This document shows positions 8,539 through 15,640 of a stretch of 52,363 bases of DNA, in pieces. The notes under the pieces are model-generated. The model made no database searches. It saw only the letters and a program-made list of their open reading frames with translations, and had not been told where the DNA came from. Both the position numbers and the translations under genes were made by a program. The stretch is taken from contig CAJTCS010000014.1 in assembly GCA_910574995.1 (NCBI GenBank), positions 1 to 52,363 on the forward strand, written 5' to 3'. How positions within the stretch are numbered: the stretch's first letter is position 1; each line of letters starts with the position of its first letter. The stretch comes from Oscillospiraceae bacterium. GTDB taxonomy: Bacteria; Bacillota; Clostridia; Oscillospirales; Acutalibacteraceae.

Positions 8539-8592
8539 GGTGCTGGCCTCCAGTGGAGGCCGTTCAGCACCGACCGAGCCGACAGGCGAGAC
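8539..8592. repeat. 54-base structured repeat, copy 2
   Basis: Outer stem GGTGCTG/CAGCACC, inner stem GGCCTCC-AGT-GGAGGCC, then GTT before the second outer arm and the tail GACCGAGCCG-AC-AGGCGAGAC. Compared with copy 1, the stem differences are compensatory. It is in frame in the methylase and adds 18 residues. Confidence 0.75.
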
Positions 8593-9040
8593 CCGGGGCC
8601 ATGGATGTAAGTACAGACTGCACCGGCACCCTCCGGGCGCAAGAGCATGGGCACCAGCCGCTGGTGTTTGAGAACCACAATCTTGACGCGCGGTACGATG
8701 GGCCGCTGGACGTGGCCCCAACGCTCTGCACCAGGGCCGGTACAGGCGGGAACAACCTCCCCCTGGTGGCGGGGGCTTTAACGGCCCATGATTATAAAGG
8801 GGCGGACAACATCTACGCTGAACAGGGCAAGCTGATAGTGGAACCGCCCCATCTCATCCGCAGGCTGACCCCAGGGGAATGCGAGCTGTTACAAGGCTAT
8901 CCCCTTGGGTGGACGGACCTGCCCGGCGCGTCGGACAGCGCACGGTACCGGGCTTTGGGGAACTCGGTGGCGATACCGTGTGTGCAGTATGTGTTGGGCG
9001 GTATAGCGAAATTTGCGGAAGAAAGGTGAAACGGATAAGC

Positions 9041-9577
9041 TCACAGATTTTCTTCTGCCGAAAGAATCTCCCCGACAAACACGATGTGAGGCTGCCAGCC
9101 GCCTTTGAAATCCGGATAAGTTTTCGGCAGGGAGGCATAGTACGCCTGAATTTCGGGAGCGAGGTCTTCCTTCGTAAACTGGTGCTGGTACAGTTTTTTG
9201 CAGAGGAAGGTCAGGCTGGCCTCTTTATACGTTACACTTTCGCCCATGGCAACAGGGGTCAGTCCGGCAGCCTGGGCCTTATCGCCATCACGACCGGAGT
9301 GGGAACCCATATAGCCCAACGCCTTCCGACAGGCTTCCGGGTAGAAACTGACAGTGAAGGTCCGGCTGTCGTTCAGAAACTCGCTGGTGTAGCGGGCCGG
9401 GTGTATATATACCGTCACGATGGGGCAGGTTTTTCCCTCGCGGGCCCAGATGTTTCCAAGGCTCCCCCAGCTGACGGTGCAGCTGTTGAAGTGCTCCATC
9501 GTGCCAGCCGTAACGAGTGCCCACTGCTTGTCGAACATCTCAAAAACCTTGTAATCCTTTTCCATAAATTCACGCAT
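9041..9577 (-). CDS. Flavin reductase family protein (FMN-binding split barrel)
   Basis: The 178-residue protein resembles the flavin-reductase-like family. Family features include a start built on KDYKVFEMFDKQWALVTAG, a region around NSCTVSWGSLGNIW likely to contact FMN, and a middle HPARYTSEFLNDSRTFTVSF. Such proteins bind FMN and reduce flavin or act as small redox carriers; the partner is unknown. The start at 9577 has GAGGAGG ten bases upstream and a TTGACT-17-TATACT promoter. It runs against the conjugative-element genes and lies between two related copies of the methylase 3' end, so it looks inserted. Confidence 0.8.
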   Translation of the reverse strand: MREFMEKDYKVFEMFDKQWALVTAGTMEHFNSCTVSWGSLGNIWAREGKTCPIVTVYIHPARYTSEFLNDSRTFTVSFYPEACRKALGYMGSHSGRDGDKAQAAGLTPVAMGESVTYKEASLTFLCKKLYQHQFTKEDLAPEIQAYYASLPKTYPDFKGGWQPHIVFVGEILSAEENL

Positions 9578-9606
9578 GGGAAGTGCCTCCTCTAATTTTT
9601 ACATAA

Positions 9607-9635
9607 AGTATAGCAATGGAGCAGAAGGAAGTCAA
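9607..9635 (-). promoter_or_regulatory. Promoter of the flavin reductase gene
   Basis: On the minus strand, TTGACT (9630-9635) and TATACT (9607-9612) are separated by 17 bases. Confidence 0.7.
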
Positions 9636-9649
9636 TTATGCTGTCTGTG

Positions 9650-9694
9650 AATTTTATGTGGGCTGGCATAGCGAAGTTTGCAGAAGGAGGCTGA
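9650..9694 (+). other. Degenerate second copy of the methylase 3' end
   Basis: Bases here (tatgtgggctggcatagcg, then aagtttgcagaagg) resemble the last codons of the cytosine methylase at about 8988-9029 (tatgtgttgggcggtatagc, then gaaatttgcggaag). The gaaggagg at its end serves as the binding site of the next gene. Confidence 0.5.
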
Positions 9695-9698
9695 GCCT

Positions 9699-10147
9699 AT
9701 GGCAAAACGAACCCAGGAAGATCCTCTGGGAGAACTGGAAAAAGCCTATGCCCATTGGCAGGCCCTATATGACCACGGCGGCCACGACCCCACCTGGCCG
9801 GACGGGGTAAACTTGAATCTGGTGCGCAACCACATTTACTATTACAAGCGTCAGATAGAGGGAAAGTGCCCCCTGTACATGGGCCACGAATTGTACCAGC
9901 GCCCCCTTCCCCCGGAGGTGGATGACAACTACATGGCACGGGCCGGCGAAATCCGGGAGCACGCAAAACAGTCTTTGCAGGCTTACCTTGCCGACCCGGA
10001 CTACCGGTATCTGCTTCGGCACAAGGACAGCCTTCCCTCAAAAACCAGGAAAGAAGTGTGGAGTGCCTGCAGCCCGTCAGCGATGATGGCATTTCCGAAG
10101 GTGGGCCGGACGTGTTGGAACAGGAGGGCGGCATGCAGATGCTCTGA
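9699..10147 (+). pseudogene. Conjugative-element hypothetical protein, frameshifted end
   Basis: ATG 9699 follows AGAAGGAGG with an 8-base spacer. The protein starts MAKRTQEDPLGELEKAY and contains HIYYYKRQIEG and LPPEVDDNYMARAG, a style common in uncharacterised proteins of Clostridial conjugative elements. After about residue 115 the reading becomes implausible. Another frame continues naturally (ISEGGPDVLEQEGGMQML) to a TGA at 10145-10147, suggesting a lost base near 10040. The first frame does not stop and runs into the Rpn gene, which has its own promoter and start. I assign no function. Confidence 0.5.
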
Positions 10148-10167
10148 CCATATCCCCCTGAAAACAG

Positions 10168-10196
10168 TTGCACTTCTCCCCTATTTCGGGTATAAT
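10168..10196 (+). promoter_or_regulatory. Promoter of the Rpn-type nuclease gene
   Basis: TTGCAC (10168-10173) and a perfect TATAAT (10191-10196) are separated by 17 bases. Confidence 0.75.
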
Positions 10197-10217
10197 AAAG
10201 GCAGAGAGGTGGTTCCC

Positions 10218-11099
10218 GTGAGCATAGATATTTCTGATATCAGTTTGGCCAATGACCTGGTTTTTGGCGAGGTCATGCGCCAGCCTGAGAATGTCAAACC
10301 GCTTCTGGAGGCTGTGCTAGAAAAGGAAATCGCCGAGATCGTCTTCATCGAAAAGCAGCAGGATATCAAAGACGGGCTTTACCTGCACGGCATTCGGCTG
10401 GACATTTCTTTGGCTGACGCGGAGGGCACTCAATACTGCGTGGAGATGCAGGTGGGCCGGGCCTACGATTTGGAAAAGCGTATCCGCTTTTACCAGAGCA
10501 GCATCGACCGCCGGACGCTGGAGGCAGCGGAGACTTATCGTAAGCTTCATGAAAGTTATGTGATTTTTATCTGCACAGACGATTACTATAAACGGGGGCT
10601 GGCGCTCTACAAGCGCAAGAGTATCATCGAAGGTGCGGAGGACTTGTTGTACGAGGACGGCTCTCACGCCTATATTTTGAACGCAAACTTTAAAATCCCC
10701 AACATGAGCGAACCGGCGTTGGATTTCCTTCGTTACATCCACGCGCGGCATCGCAAATTATCCGTAGATGTTTCGGATTCAGACTATCTGACGAAGATCG
10801 ACCAGGCTGTGAAGGACTTAAAATCCGACAAAGGAAGGGTGGAGAGGCTTATGACGCTGGCTGCAAAGTTGCAGGATGAACGCTGGATTGGACGGCAGGA
10901 GGGACTGGAAGAAGGCATCGAAAAGGGCATTGAGAAAGGCATCGAAAAAGGCATCGAAAAAGGCATCGTAAAGGGTGCCTATGATACTAAAGTTGCCACG
11001 GCCAAGCGACTTTTGGAACGAAAAATGTCCCTGGAGGATATTGTCGATATTTCCGGACTGACTATTTCTGAAGTTAAAAAGCTGGCGGAAGATGAGTAG
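10218..11099 (+). CDS. Rpn family PD-(D/E)XK nuclease / putative transposase
   Basis: From the GTG at 10218 (agaggtgg upstream) the protein has 293 residues, the usual Rpn length. It opens with SLANDLVFGEVMRQPEN (typical is a 'D..FK.vf' start), followed by IRLDISLADAEGTQYCVEMQ, which supplies the D...ExQ nuclease core. A helical middle and a C-terminal run of (E/K)KGIEKGIEKG repeats follow, with a KRLLERKMSLEDIVDISGL tail. Rpn proteins cleave DNA, promote RecA-independent recombination in the studied family members, and are widely spread in gut Clostridia. The upstream open frame is continuous with it, but the strong promoter and start indicate a separate gene. Confidence 0.85.
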   Translation: MSIDISDISLANDLVFGEVMRQPENVKPLLEAVLEKEIAEIVFIEKQQDIKDGLYLHGIRLDISLADAEGTQYCVEMQVGRAYDLEKRIRFYQSSIDRRTLEAAETYRKLHESYVIFICTDDYYKRGLALYKRKSIIEGAEDLLYEDGSHAYILNANFKIPNMSEPALDFLRYIHARHRKLSVDVSDSDYLTKIDQAVKDLKSDKGRVERLMTLAAKLQDERWIGRQEGLEEGIEKGIEKGIEKGIEKGIVKGAYDTKVATAKRLLERKMSLEDIVDISGLTISEVKKLAEDE

Positions 11100-11147
11100 A
11101 CTCCCAAGCATTCGGGGCATTATCACGTTTAATGAATTAATTAGCAC

Positions 11148-11176
11148 TTGCTTTTTGGCCACTTAGATGCTATAAT
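11148..11176 (+). promoter_or_regulatory. Promoter upstream of the LysR leader
   Basis: TTGCTT (11148-11153) and TATAAT (11171-11176) are separated by 17 bases. It opens a 450-base noncoding stretch ahead of the LysR gene. Confidence 0.65.
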
Positions 11177-11182
11177 AAAGCC

Positions 11183-11540
11183 ACGATGAGCGGCATCTTT
11201 TTTGCAATACTTTTGTTTCGGGACTTTCAAAGTGCCGCAAACCCGCATAAAACCTGGCTTTTTGGGAGCCAGATAGGCCGCAGGCATCTTTTTTGTATGG
11301 TAAAGACATCTAAGGACGATTACTTTGATACAACGGGTATCAGGGTAATCGTCCTTACTTTTTGCCTAAAACCGTTGGGAATGGCGAATTTTCTAACATT
11401 TTTGAAGAAGCACCGTCTTTGACCTGGCAGAAAGCCGGACCAGAGGCGGTGCTTTTTTGCGTTTTGGGGACCATCAGAGGCCGGGGATATCATTAATTTG
11501 TTGGGTATCATTATTTTATTGGGGCTATCGTTGACCTGTT
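11183..11540 (+). ncRNA. Candidate structured leader or small RNA
   Basis: There is no gene between 11100 and 11636. Downstream of the promoter, GGCATCTTTTTTG occurs twice (about 11194 and 11283). A long hairpin follows at 11312-11356: AAGGACGATTAC pairs with GTAATCGTCCTT, with an inner GATAC/GTATC and a T-rich tail. A second hairpin at 11408-11458 (AAGCACCG/CGGTGCTT plus six T) looks like a terminator. Three imperfect head-to-tail repeats of 18-20 bases (gggatatcattaatttgtt and variants) end the region at 11484-11540. It could be a small RNA or an attenuated leader of the LysR gene. Confidence 0.45.
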
Positions 11541-11636
11541 GGTTACACAGCATACATCTGCCATCTAATCTGCCTCTTGCATCAAAGAAAGTCATTTGCT
11601 ATGATAGAGATGGAAATGCTCATTGGAGGTATTACA

Positions 11637-12539
11637 GTGACAATACAACAACTCAAGTATGTGATAACTATTGCTGAAAAAGGTTCCATTACAGAAGCGG
11701 CAAAAGATTTGTATATCTCCCAACCCAGTCTTTCCGGCGCAATCAAAGAGGTTGAAAAAGAAGCAAAGCTCACAATTTTCAACCGCTGCCGCGCGGGAGT
11801 TGCCCTAACGACAGAGGGCATGGAATTTTTGGGATATGCCCGGCAGGTCGTACAGCAGATGGACCTTCTGGAATCCAGATACATCGACAACCGGCCAGAA
11901 AAAATACGCTTTTGCGTATCCACCCAGCACTATACATTTGCGGCCAATGCTTTTGTGGAGTTGGTACAGCATTTCGGACAGGAGCGATATGAGTTTATTT
12001 TGAACGAAACCCAGACGCATCAAATTATTGAGGATGTCAGAAACCGTTTCAGTGATTTGGGTGTTCTCTACCTTAGCCAGAGCAACGAAAGTGTACTGCG
12101 AAAAAGTTTCGAGGAGTTCGGTCTGGACTTTCACGAGTTGTTCACTGCGGCCCCACACGTCTTTTTGCGGCGTGAGCATCCCCTGGCAAGCTATGAAAAA
12201 ATCACCTTAAACGACTTGCGGCCCTATCCCCGGTTGAGTTTTGTGCAGGGGGCCTATGAATCCTCCAATTTTTCTGAAGAACTGTTCAGCAACGAAATTG
12301 CGGACAAAAGTATTAAGATCAGTGACCGCGCAGCCATTGTGAATTTCATGGTCGGGTTGGACGGCTATACTATTTCAAGCGGCATATTCCCAAAATATCT
12401 GCATGGTGATTCCATTGTTTCTATCCCCCTTATGGAAAAAGAAACAATGCGAATTGGGTATCTTTTGAATAAAGACCGGGAACTGTCCGAGCTGGGCAGG
12501 ATTTATATCGAAGCCCTGATGCAGTACCAGCAGGATTAA
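11637..12539 (+). CDS. LysR-type transcriptional regulator
   Basis: The 300-residue protein begins TIQQLKYVITIAEKGSITEA with a standard LysR winged helix-turn-helix (AAKDLYISQPSLSGAIKEVE), followed by an effector-binding domain to the end. GTG 11637 has GGAGGT six bases upstream and fits the LysR family start; upstream in-frame ATG codons would add unrelated residues. LysR proteins usually control the adjacent gene. Here the LysE-type exporter starts 93 bases downstream in the same direction, and a palindromic site lies between them. Confidence 0.9.
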   Translation: MTIQQLKYVITIAEKGSITEAAKDLYISQPSLSGAIKEVEKEAKLTIFNRCRAGVALTTEGMEFLGYARQVVQQMDLLESRYIDNRPEKIRFCVSTQHYTFAANAFVELVQHFGQERYEFILNETQTHQIIEDVRNRFSDLGVLYLSQSNESVLRKSFEEFGLDFHELFTAAPHVFLRREHPLASYEKITLNDLRPYPRLSFVQGAYESSNFSEELFSNEIADKSIKISDRAAIVNFMVGLDGYTISSGIFPKYLHGDSIVSIPLMEKETMRIGYLLNKDRELSELGRIYIEALMQYQQD

Positions 12540-12540
12540 A

Positions 12541-12609
12541 CATAGGTTGATCCTATGCTTTAGCATAAAGAATCAATATTACCTATCCCATAGCGTTCCG
12601 CTGTATAAT
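12541..12609 (+). promoter_or_regulatory. Palindromic operator and weak-35 promoter of the LysE gene
   Basis: CATAGG-ttgat-CCTATG (12541-12557) overlaps TATGCT-TT-AGCATA (12554-12567). A perfect TATAAT lies at 12604-12609 but has no good -35 box. This arrangement fits an activator-dependent promoter, with the LysR protein the obvious candidate. Confidence 0.5.
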
Positions 12610-12632
12610 GATGAGCGGAAGGAGGCGTTACT

Positions 12633-13220
12633 ATGCCTGGCTATGTGATAGGTAATTTTTTTGTATATTCGGTTATCAATGCGTTCACCCCAGGGCCGGG
12701 AAATATCCTTGCTCTGAACACTGTAACAAACTACGGATGGAAGAAAGGGAATCCTCTGTTCCTGGGTATCTTCGCCGGTTACTATGTTGTTCAACTGATT
12801 TGTGCGGTGTTTGTTTTTGGTGTCAGCGCCTTTTTACCTGGGGTGCTGGACGTGATGAAATATGTCGGTGCTGCCTATATCCTCTGGCTGGCCGTTCATA
12901 TTGCGTTCAGCCGCCCGGATGGGGACAGCGGAGAAAAATCGGCATCCTTTTGGAAAGGTTTTATGCTGCAATTTGTCAATGTGAAAATATATCTGTTTGG
13001 CATTACGGCTTTAACTGGGTATATCACCAATTACAGTACCGCATTGTGGGTATTGATTCTCTTTGAACTTATCATCGCCACCATAGGAACGATTGCTACA
13101 ACGTGTTGGATCGGAGCGGGGATGGCTATTCAGAAAGTCTATCTCCAATACTACCGGCCAATCAATATCATTCTGGCCTTGACCTTGCTGGAATGTGTAT
13201 ATAGCATCCTGACATCATAA
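12633..13220 (+). CDS. LysE/RhtB family amino acid exporter
   Basis: This 195-residue membrane protein has the family hallmark TPGPGNILALNT near its N-terminus and about five or six hydrophobic segments (GIFAGYYVVQLICAVFVFG; WVLILFELIIATIGTIATTC). Family members export lysine, arginine, homoserine or related amino acids from the cytoplasm. The binding site gaaggagg precedes the ATG. It sits between a LysR regulator and a class III aminotransferase, suggesting a small amino-acid overflow or catabolic unit. The substrate cannot be read from sequence. Confidence 0.88.
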   Translation: MPGYVIGNFFVYSVINAFTPGPGNILALNTVTNYGWKKGNPLFLGIFAGYYVVQLICAVFVFGVSAFLPGVLDVMKYVGAAYILWLAVHIAFSRPDGDSGEKSASFWKGFMLQFVNVKIYLFGITALTGYITNYSTALWVLILFELIIATIGTIATTCWIGAGMAIQKVYLQYYRPINIILALTLLECVYSILTS

Positions 13221-13234
13221 ATGCGGAGGTAATT

Positions 13235-14410
13235 ATGGAAAAACAAGATGTTTTCGACAAAGACAAAACCTATGTGGCACATACTTATAATCGTTTTCCT
13301 GTCGCTGTCCAGAGCGGGCGTGGAGCCACCGCAAAGGACTTTGCCGGAAAAGAGTACATCGACTTTGGCAGCGGCATCGGCGCAAATGCCCTGGGCTTCT
13401 GCAACGAGGAATGGGTGAAAGCGGTTACTGTGCAACTCCGGCTGGTGCAGCACACCTCGAACCTGTTCTATACGATGCCTAATGCGTTGCTGGCGGAGCG
13501 CCTGTGCCAGATCACAGGATATTCCAAGGTTTTCTTCGGAAATTCCGGGGCGGAGGCCAACGAGGGCGCAATCAAGCTGGCGCGAAAGTACGGCAGAGAG
13601 AAAAAGGGAGAGGGCTGTAATCAAATCATCACGCTGCAAAGCTCTTTCCACGGCAGAACCATTACCACACTGGCGGCTACTGGGCAGGATTCATTTCATC
13701 AGCACTTTTTCCCTTTTACCGAGGGGTTTCGGTATGTGCCAATCAATGACTGTCAGCAGTTGTCCGATGCGATTGATGCGTCTGTCTGTGGTATCATGGT
13801 GGAACTTGTCCAGGGCGAGGGCGGCGTAACCACAATGGACAAGGAATACGCTCAACATCTGGAAACGCTCTGTAAGGAAAAAGATATTCTGCTTATTGTG
13901 GACGAAGTGCAGACGGGCATTGGCAGAACGGGTACATTTCTCTGCTGTGAGCAGTATCATATTCACCCCAATATCATCACGCTTGCAAAGGGACTTGGCG
14001 GCGGCCTTCCGATTGGTGCGATTTTGATGGACGAACAGACAGAGAATGTATTTCAGTCTGGGCATCACGGCTCCACCTTTGGCGGAAATCCTGTTGTTTG
14101 TGCCGGTGGAATCGAGGTGCTGGAGCAGGTCTACAATGAAGCCTTTCTTTCCAGTGTTTCCACCAAGGCGGTATATTTGGAAGAGCGTCTGCTGACCCTG
14201 TCGGGCGTTACCGGCGTGTCTGGCCTGGGGCTGATGATTGGCGTAACGGTTGCGGAGGGACTGGACGCAAGGCAGATTGCCACCCAGTGTGCGGAAAACG
14301 GTTTGCTGATTTTAACCGCAAAGACCAAATTGAGAATTATGCCGCCCTTGAATATCACAATGGAGGAAATCGACAAGGGCATTGATGTGTTGCACAAAAG
14401 CAGAAGCTGA
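13235..14410 (+). CDS. Class III (acetylornithine/ornithine-type) aminotransferase
   Basis: The 391-residue enzyme is a pyridoxal-phosphate aminotransferase of the ArgD/RocD group. Visible family motifs are GSGIGANALGF, FFGNSGAEANEGAIKLARK, FHGRTITTLAATG, LIVDEVQTGIGRTGTF with the PLP-contacting Asp, and TLAKGLGGGLP with the Schiff-base Lys. It starts 14 bases after the LysE gene and is probably co-transcribed. Its last few codons (after about GIDVLHK) come from the DNA polymerase fragment to which it is fused, so the natural C-terminus is slightly altered, but catalysis should survive. The exact amino donor is unknown. Confidence 0.85.
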   Translation: MEKQDVFDKDKTYVAHTYNRFPVAVQSGRGATAKDFAGKEYIDFGSGIGANALGFCNEEWVKAVTVQLRLVQHTSNLFYTMPNALLAERLCQITGYSKVFFGNSGAEANEGAIKLARKYGREKKGEGCNQIITLQSSFHGRTITTLAATGQDSFHQHFFPFTEGFRYVPINDCQQLSDAIDASVCGIMVELVQGEGGVTTMDKEYAQHLETLCKEKDILLIVDEVQTGIGRTGTFLCCEQYHIHPNIITLAKGLGGGLPIGAILMDEQTENVFQSGHHGSTFGGNPVVCAGGIEVLEQVYNEAFLSSVSTKAVYLEERLLTLSGVTGVSGLGLMIGVTVAEGLDARQIATQCAENGLLILTAKTKLRIMPPLNITMEEIDKGIDVLHKSRS

Positions 14411-15489
14411 AGGAGGGCAAGGACCTCATCCGCTATTTCTGCACACCCGCCAAGGACCGGGACGGCAATCCATACCGCCACCACCCGGAGGATGCTCCAG
14501 AGAAATGGGGGTGGTTCAAAGCCTACAACCTCCGGGATGTGGAAACGGAGATGGCCATCCAGCAGAAGCTGTCCCGGTTCCCGGTACCGGAGAATATCTG
14601 GGACGAGTACCATCTCGACCAGGAGATCAACGACCGGGGCATCGGTGTGGATATGGAACTGGTGCGTCAGGCCATCAGCATGGATGCCCGCTCCAATGAG
14701 AAACTGACCGCCCGGATGCGGCGGCTGACTGATTTGGAAAACCCCAACTCCGTCCAGCAGATGAAGCAGTGGCTGGCGGAGAATGGGCTGGAGCTGGACA
14801 GCCTTGACAAAAAGGAGGTCGCCGCACTGCTGAAAGCTGCTCCCGCTCCGTTCTCGGAGGTGCTGCTCCTGCGGCAGCAGTTAGCCAAATCCAGCGTGAA
14901 GAAATACACGGCGATGGAAACGGCGGTCTGCCCGGATGGACGGGCCAGAGGGATGTTCCAGTTCTACGGGGCCAACCGCACCGGGCGCTTCTGTCTGACT
15001 GGCGACCATGAGGTTCTGACCGACACAGGCTGGCAGCGGCTGGACGAGTGGGACGGCGGCAAAATTGCCTGCTGGACGCCGAATGGCGAAACTGTGTCGT
15101 TCCAGAAAGCGAACGCTCTGTCCTTCCCCTATGAAGGATTGATGTACGAATATACCGATAAGCGCATTGCCCAAATCAGCACTCCTGACCACAAGATGTA
15201 TGTCAAACGGCGATATGACGGTGAGTGGCAGACCGATACTGTGGAGAATATGGAACACTACCGTCCCAGCATTCCTTTCACGGGCTATCGGCAGACAACC
15301 GCTGGAATGGAACACAATATCCTGCGTGCGTTAGTCATGGTACAGGCGGATGGCTGCTTTACAGAAGATGGGAGTGTTATCCTCTCTTTTGTCAAATTGC
15401 GTAAGGTCAAACGATGTAAGGCGCTTTTGCGGGCGGCAGACAAATGCCCTAAAACGTCTGCAACGTTCAGTGATTATTCTAATGACTGA
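14398..15489 (+). pseudogene. Phage family A DNA polymerase fragment with truncated intein
   Basis: The frame opening at the end of the aminotransferase encodes the middle of a phage PolA-type polymerase: LKEGKDLIRYFC, YNLRDVETEMAIQQKL, NPNSVQQMKQWLAENGLE, SSVKKYTAMETAV, FQFYGANRTGRF. It lacks the N-terminal exonuclease part and a start codon. At the conserved TGRF site it runs into an intein (from Cys at 14992) that ends early. None of the catalytic polymerase motifs after this point remain. It is a prophage relic left by deletions on both sides. Confidence 0.85.
14992..15489 (+). other. N-terminal intein fragment with LAGLIDADG start
   Basis: The intein begins CLTGDHEVLTDTGWQ (splicing block A with catalytic Cys1), has block B TPDHKMYVKRR, and the first dodecapeptide of a LAGLIDADG homing endonuclease (LRALVMVQADGCF). 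After 165 residues it meets a stop, so the second dodecapeptide and the C-terminal HN splice blocks are missing. It interrupts the TGRF motif of a DNA polymerase, a highly conserved site typical of intein insertion. As it stands it cannot splice. Confidence 0.85.
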
Positions 15490-15640
15490 TTTTTGTTGCG
15501 CCGTATTTATGTATCCACAAACATCCATAAGCTCACCCGCAAGAAGTAAATGTAATCATATTATATCACAGCACTATCTGCTTTCCAAGAGTAGGCGGTG
15601 CTTTTCTTTTGTCCATTTCCAGTGAAGGAGTGTGATCTCT

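Larger units (their letters stand above)
7357..9029 (+). pseudogene. DNA cytosine-5 methyltransferase, frameshifted
   Basis: All core C5-methylase motifs are present but spread over three frames. Frame one holds motif I (GSLFDGIGGFPLAA) and the catalytic GGSPCQDLSVA. A run of seven A residues at 7679-7685, where eight are needed, shifts to frame two, with WENVPGSFSS and RCLNAQYWSVPQRRTRI. Near 8055 the sequence moves to frame three (KKACLGILRRSKERGK), which ends with RRLTPGECELLQGYP and ARYRALGNSVAIP. The gene is therefore inactive as read unless frameshifting or a sequencing error is invoked. It contains four palindromic insertions (7852-7905, 8269-8306, 8330-8351, 8539-8592). It probably served with the D12 methylase as an orphan methylase of the conjugative element. 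Confidence 0.8.

Noticed and set aside
7852..8592. IscB/HEARO or IStron identity for the 54-base repeats
   Set aside because: The repeats are far shorter than those RNAs, no endonuclease gene is adjacent, and I could not match conserved positions.
10905..10980. Tandem 12-base repeats (ggcatcgaaaaa and variants) resembling a CRISPR or minisatellite
   Set aside because: They encode the KGIEKGIEKG tail typical of Rpn proteins, with no spacers.
9678..11099. One 473-residue protein spanning the element hypothetical and the Rpn gene
   Set aside because: A consensus promoter and a good start lie just before the Rpn part, and the first half continues naturally in another frame, so two genes are more likely.
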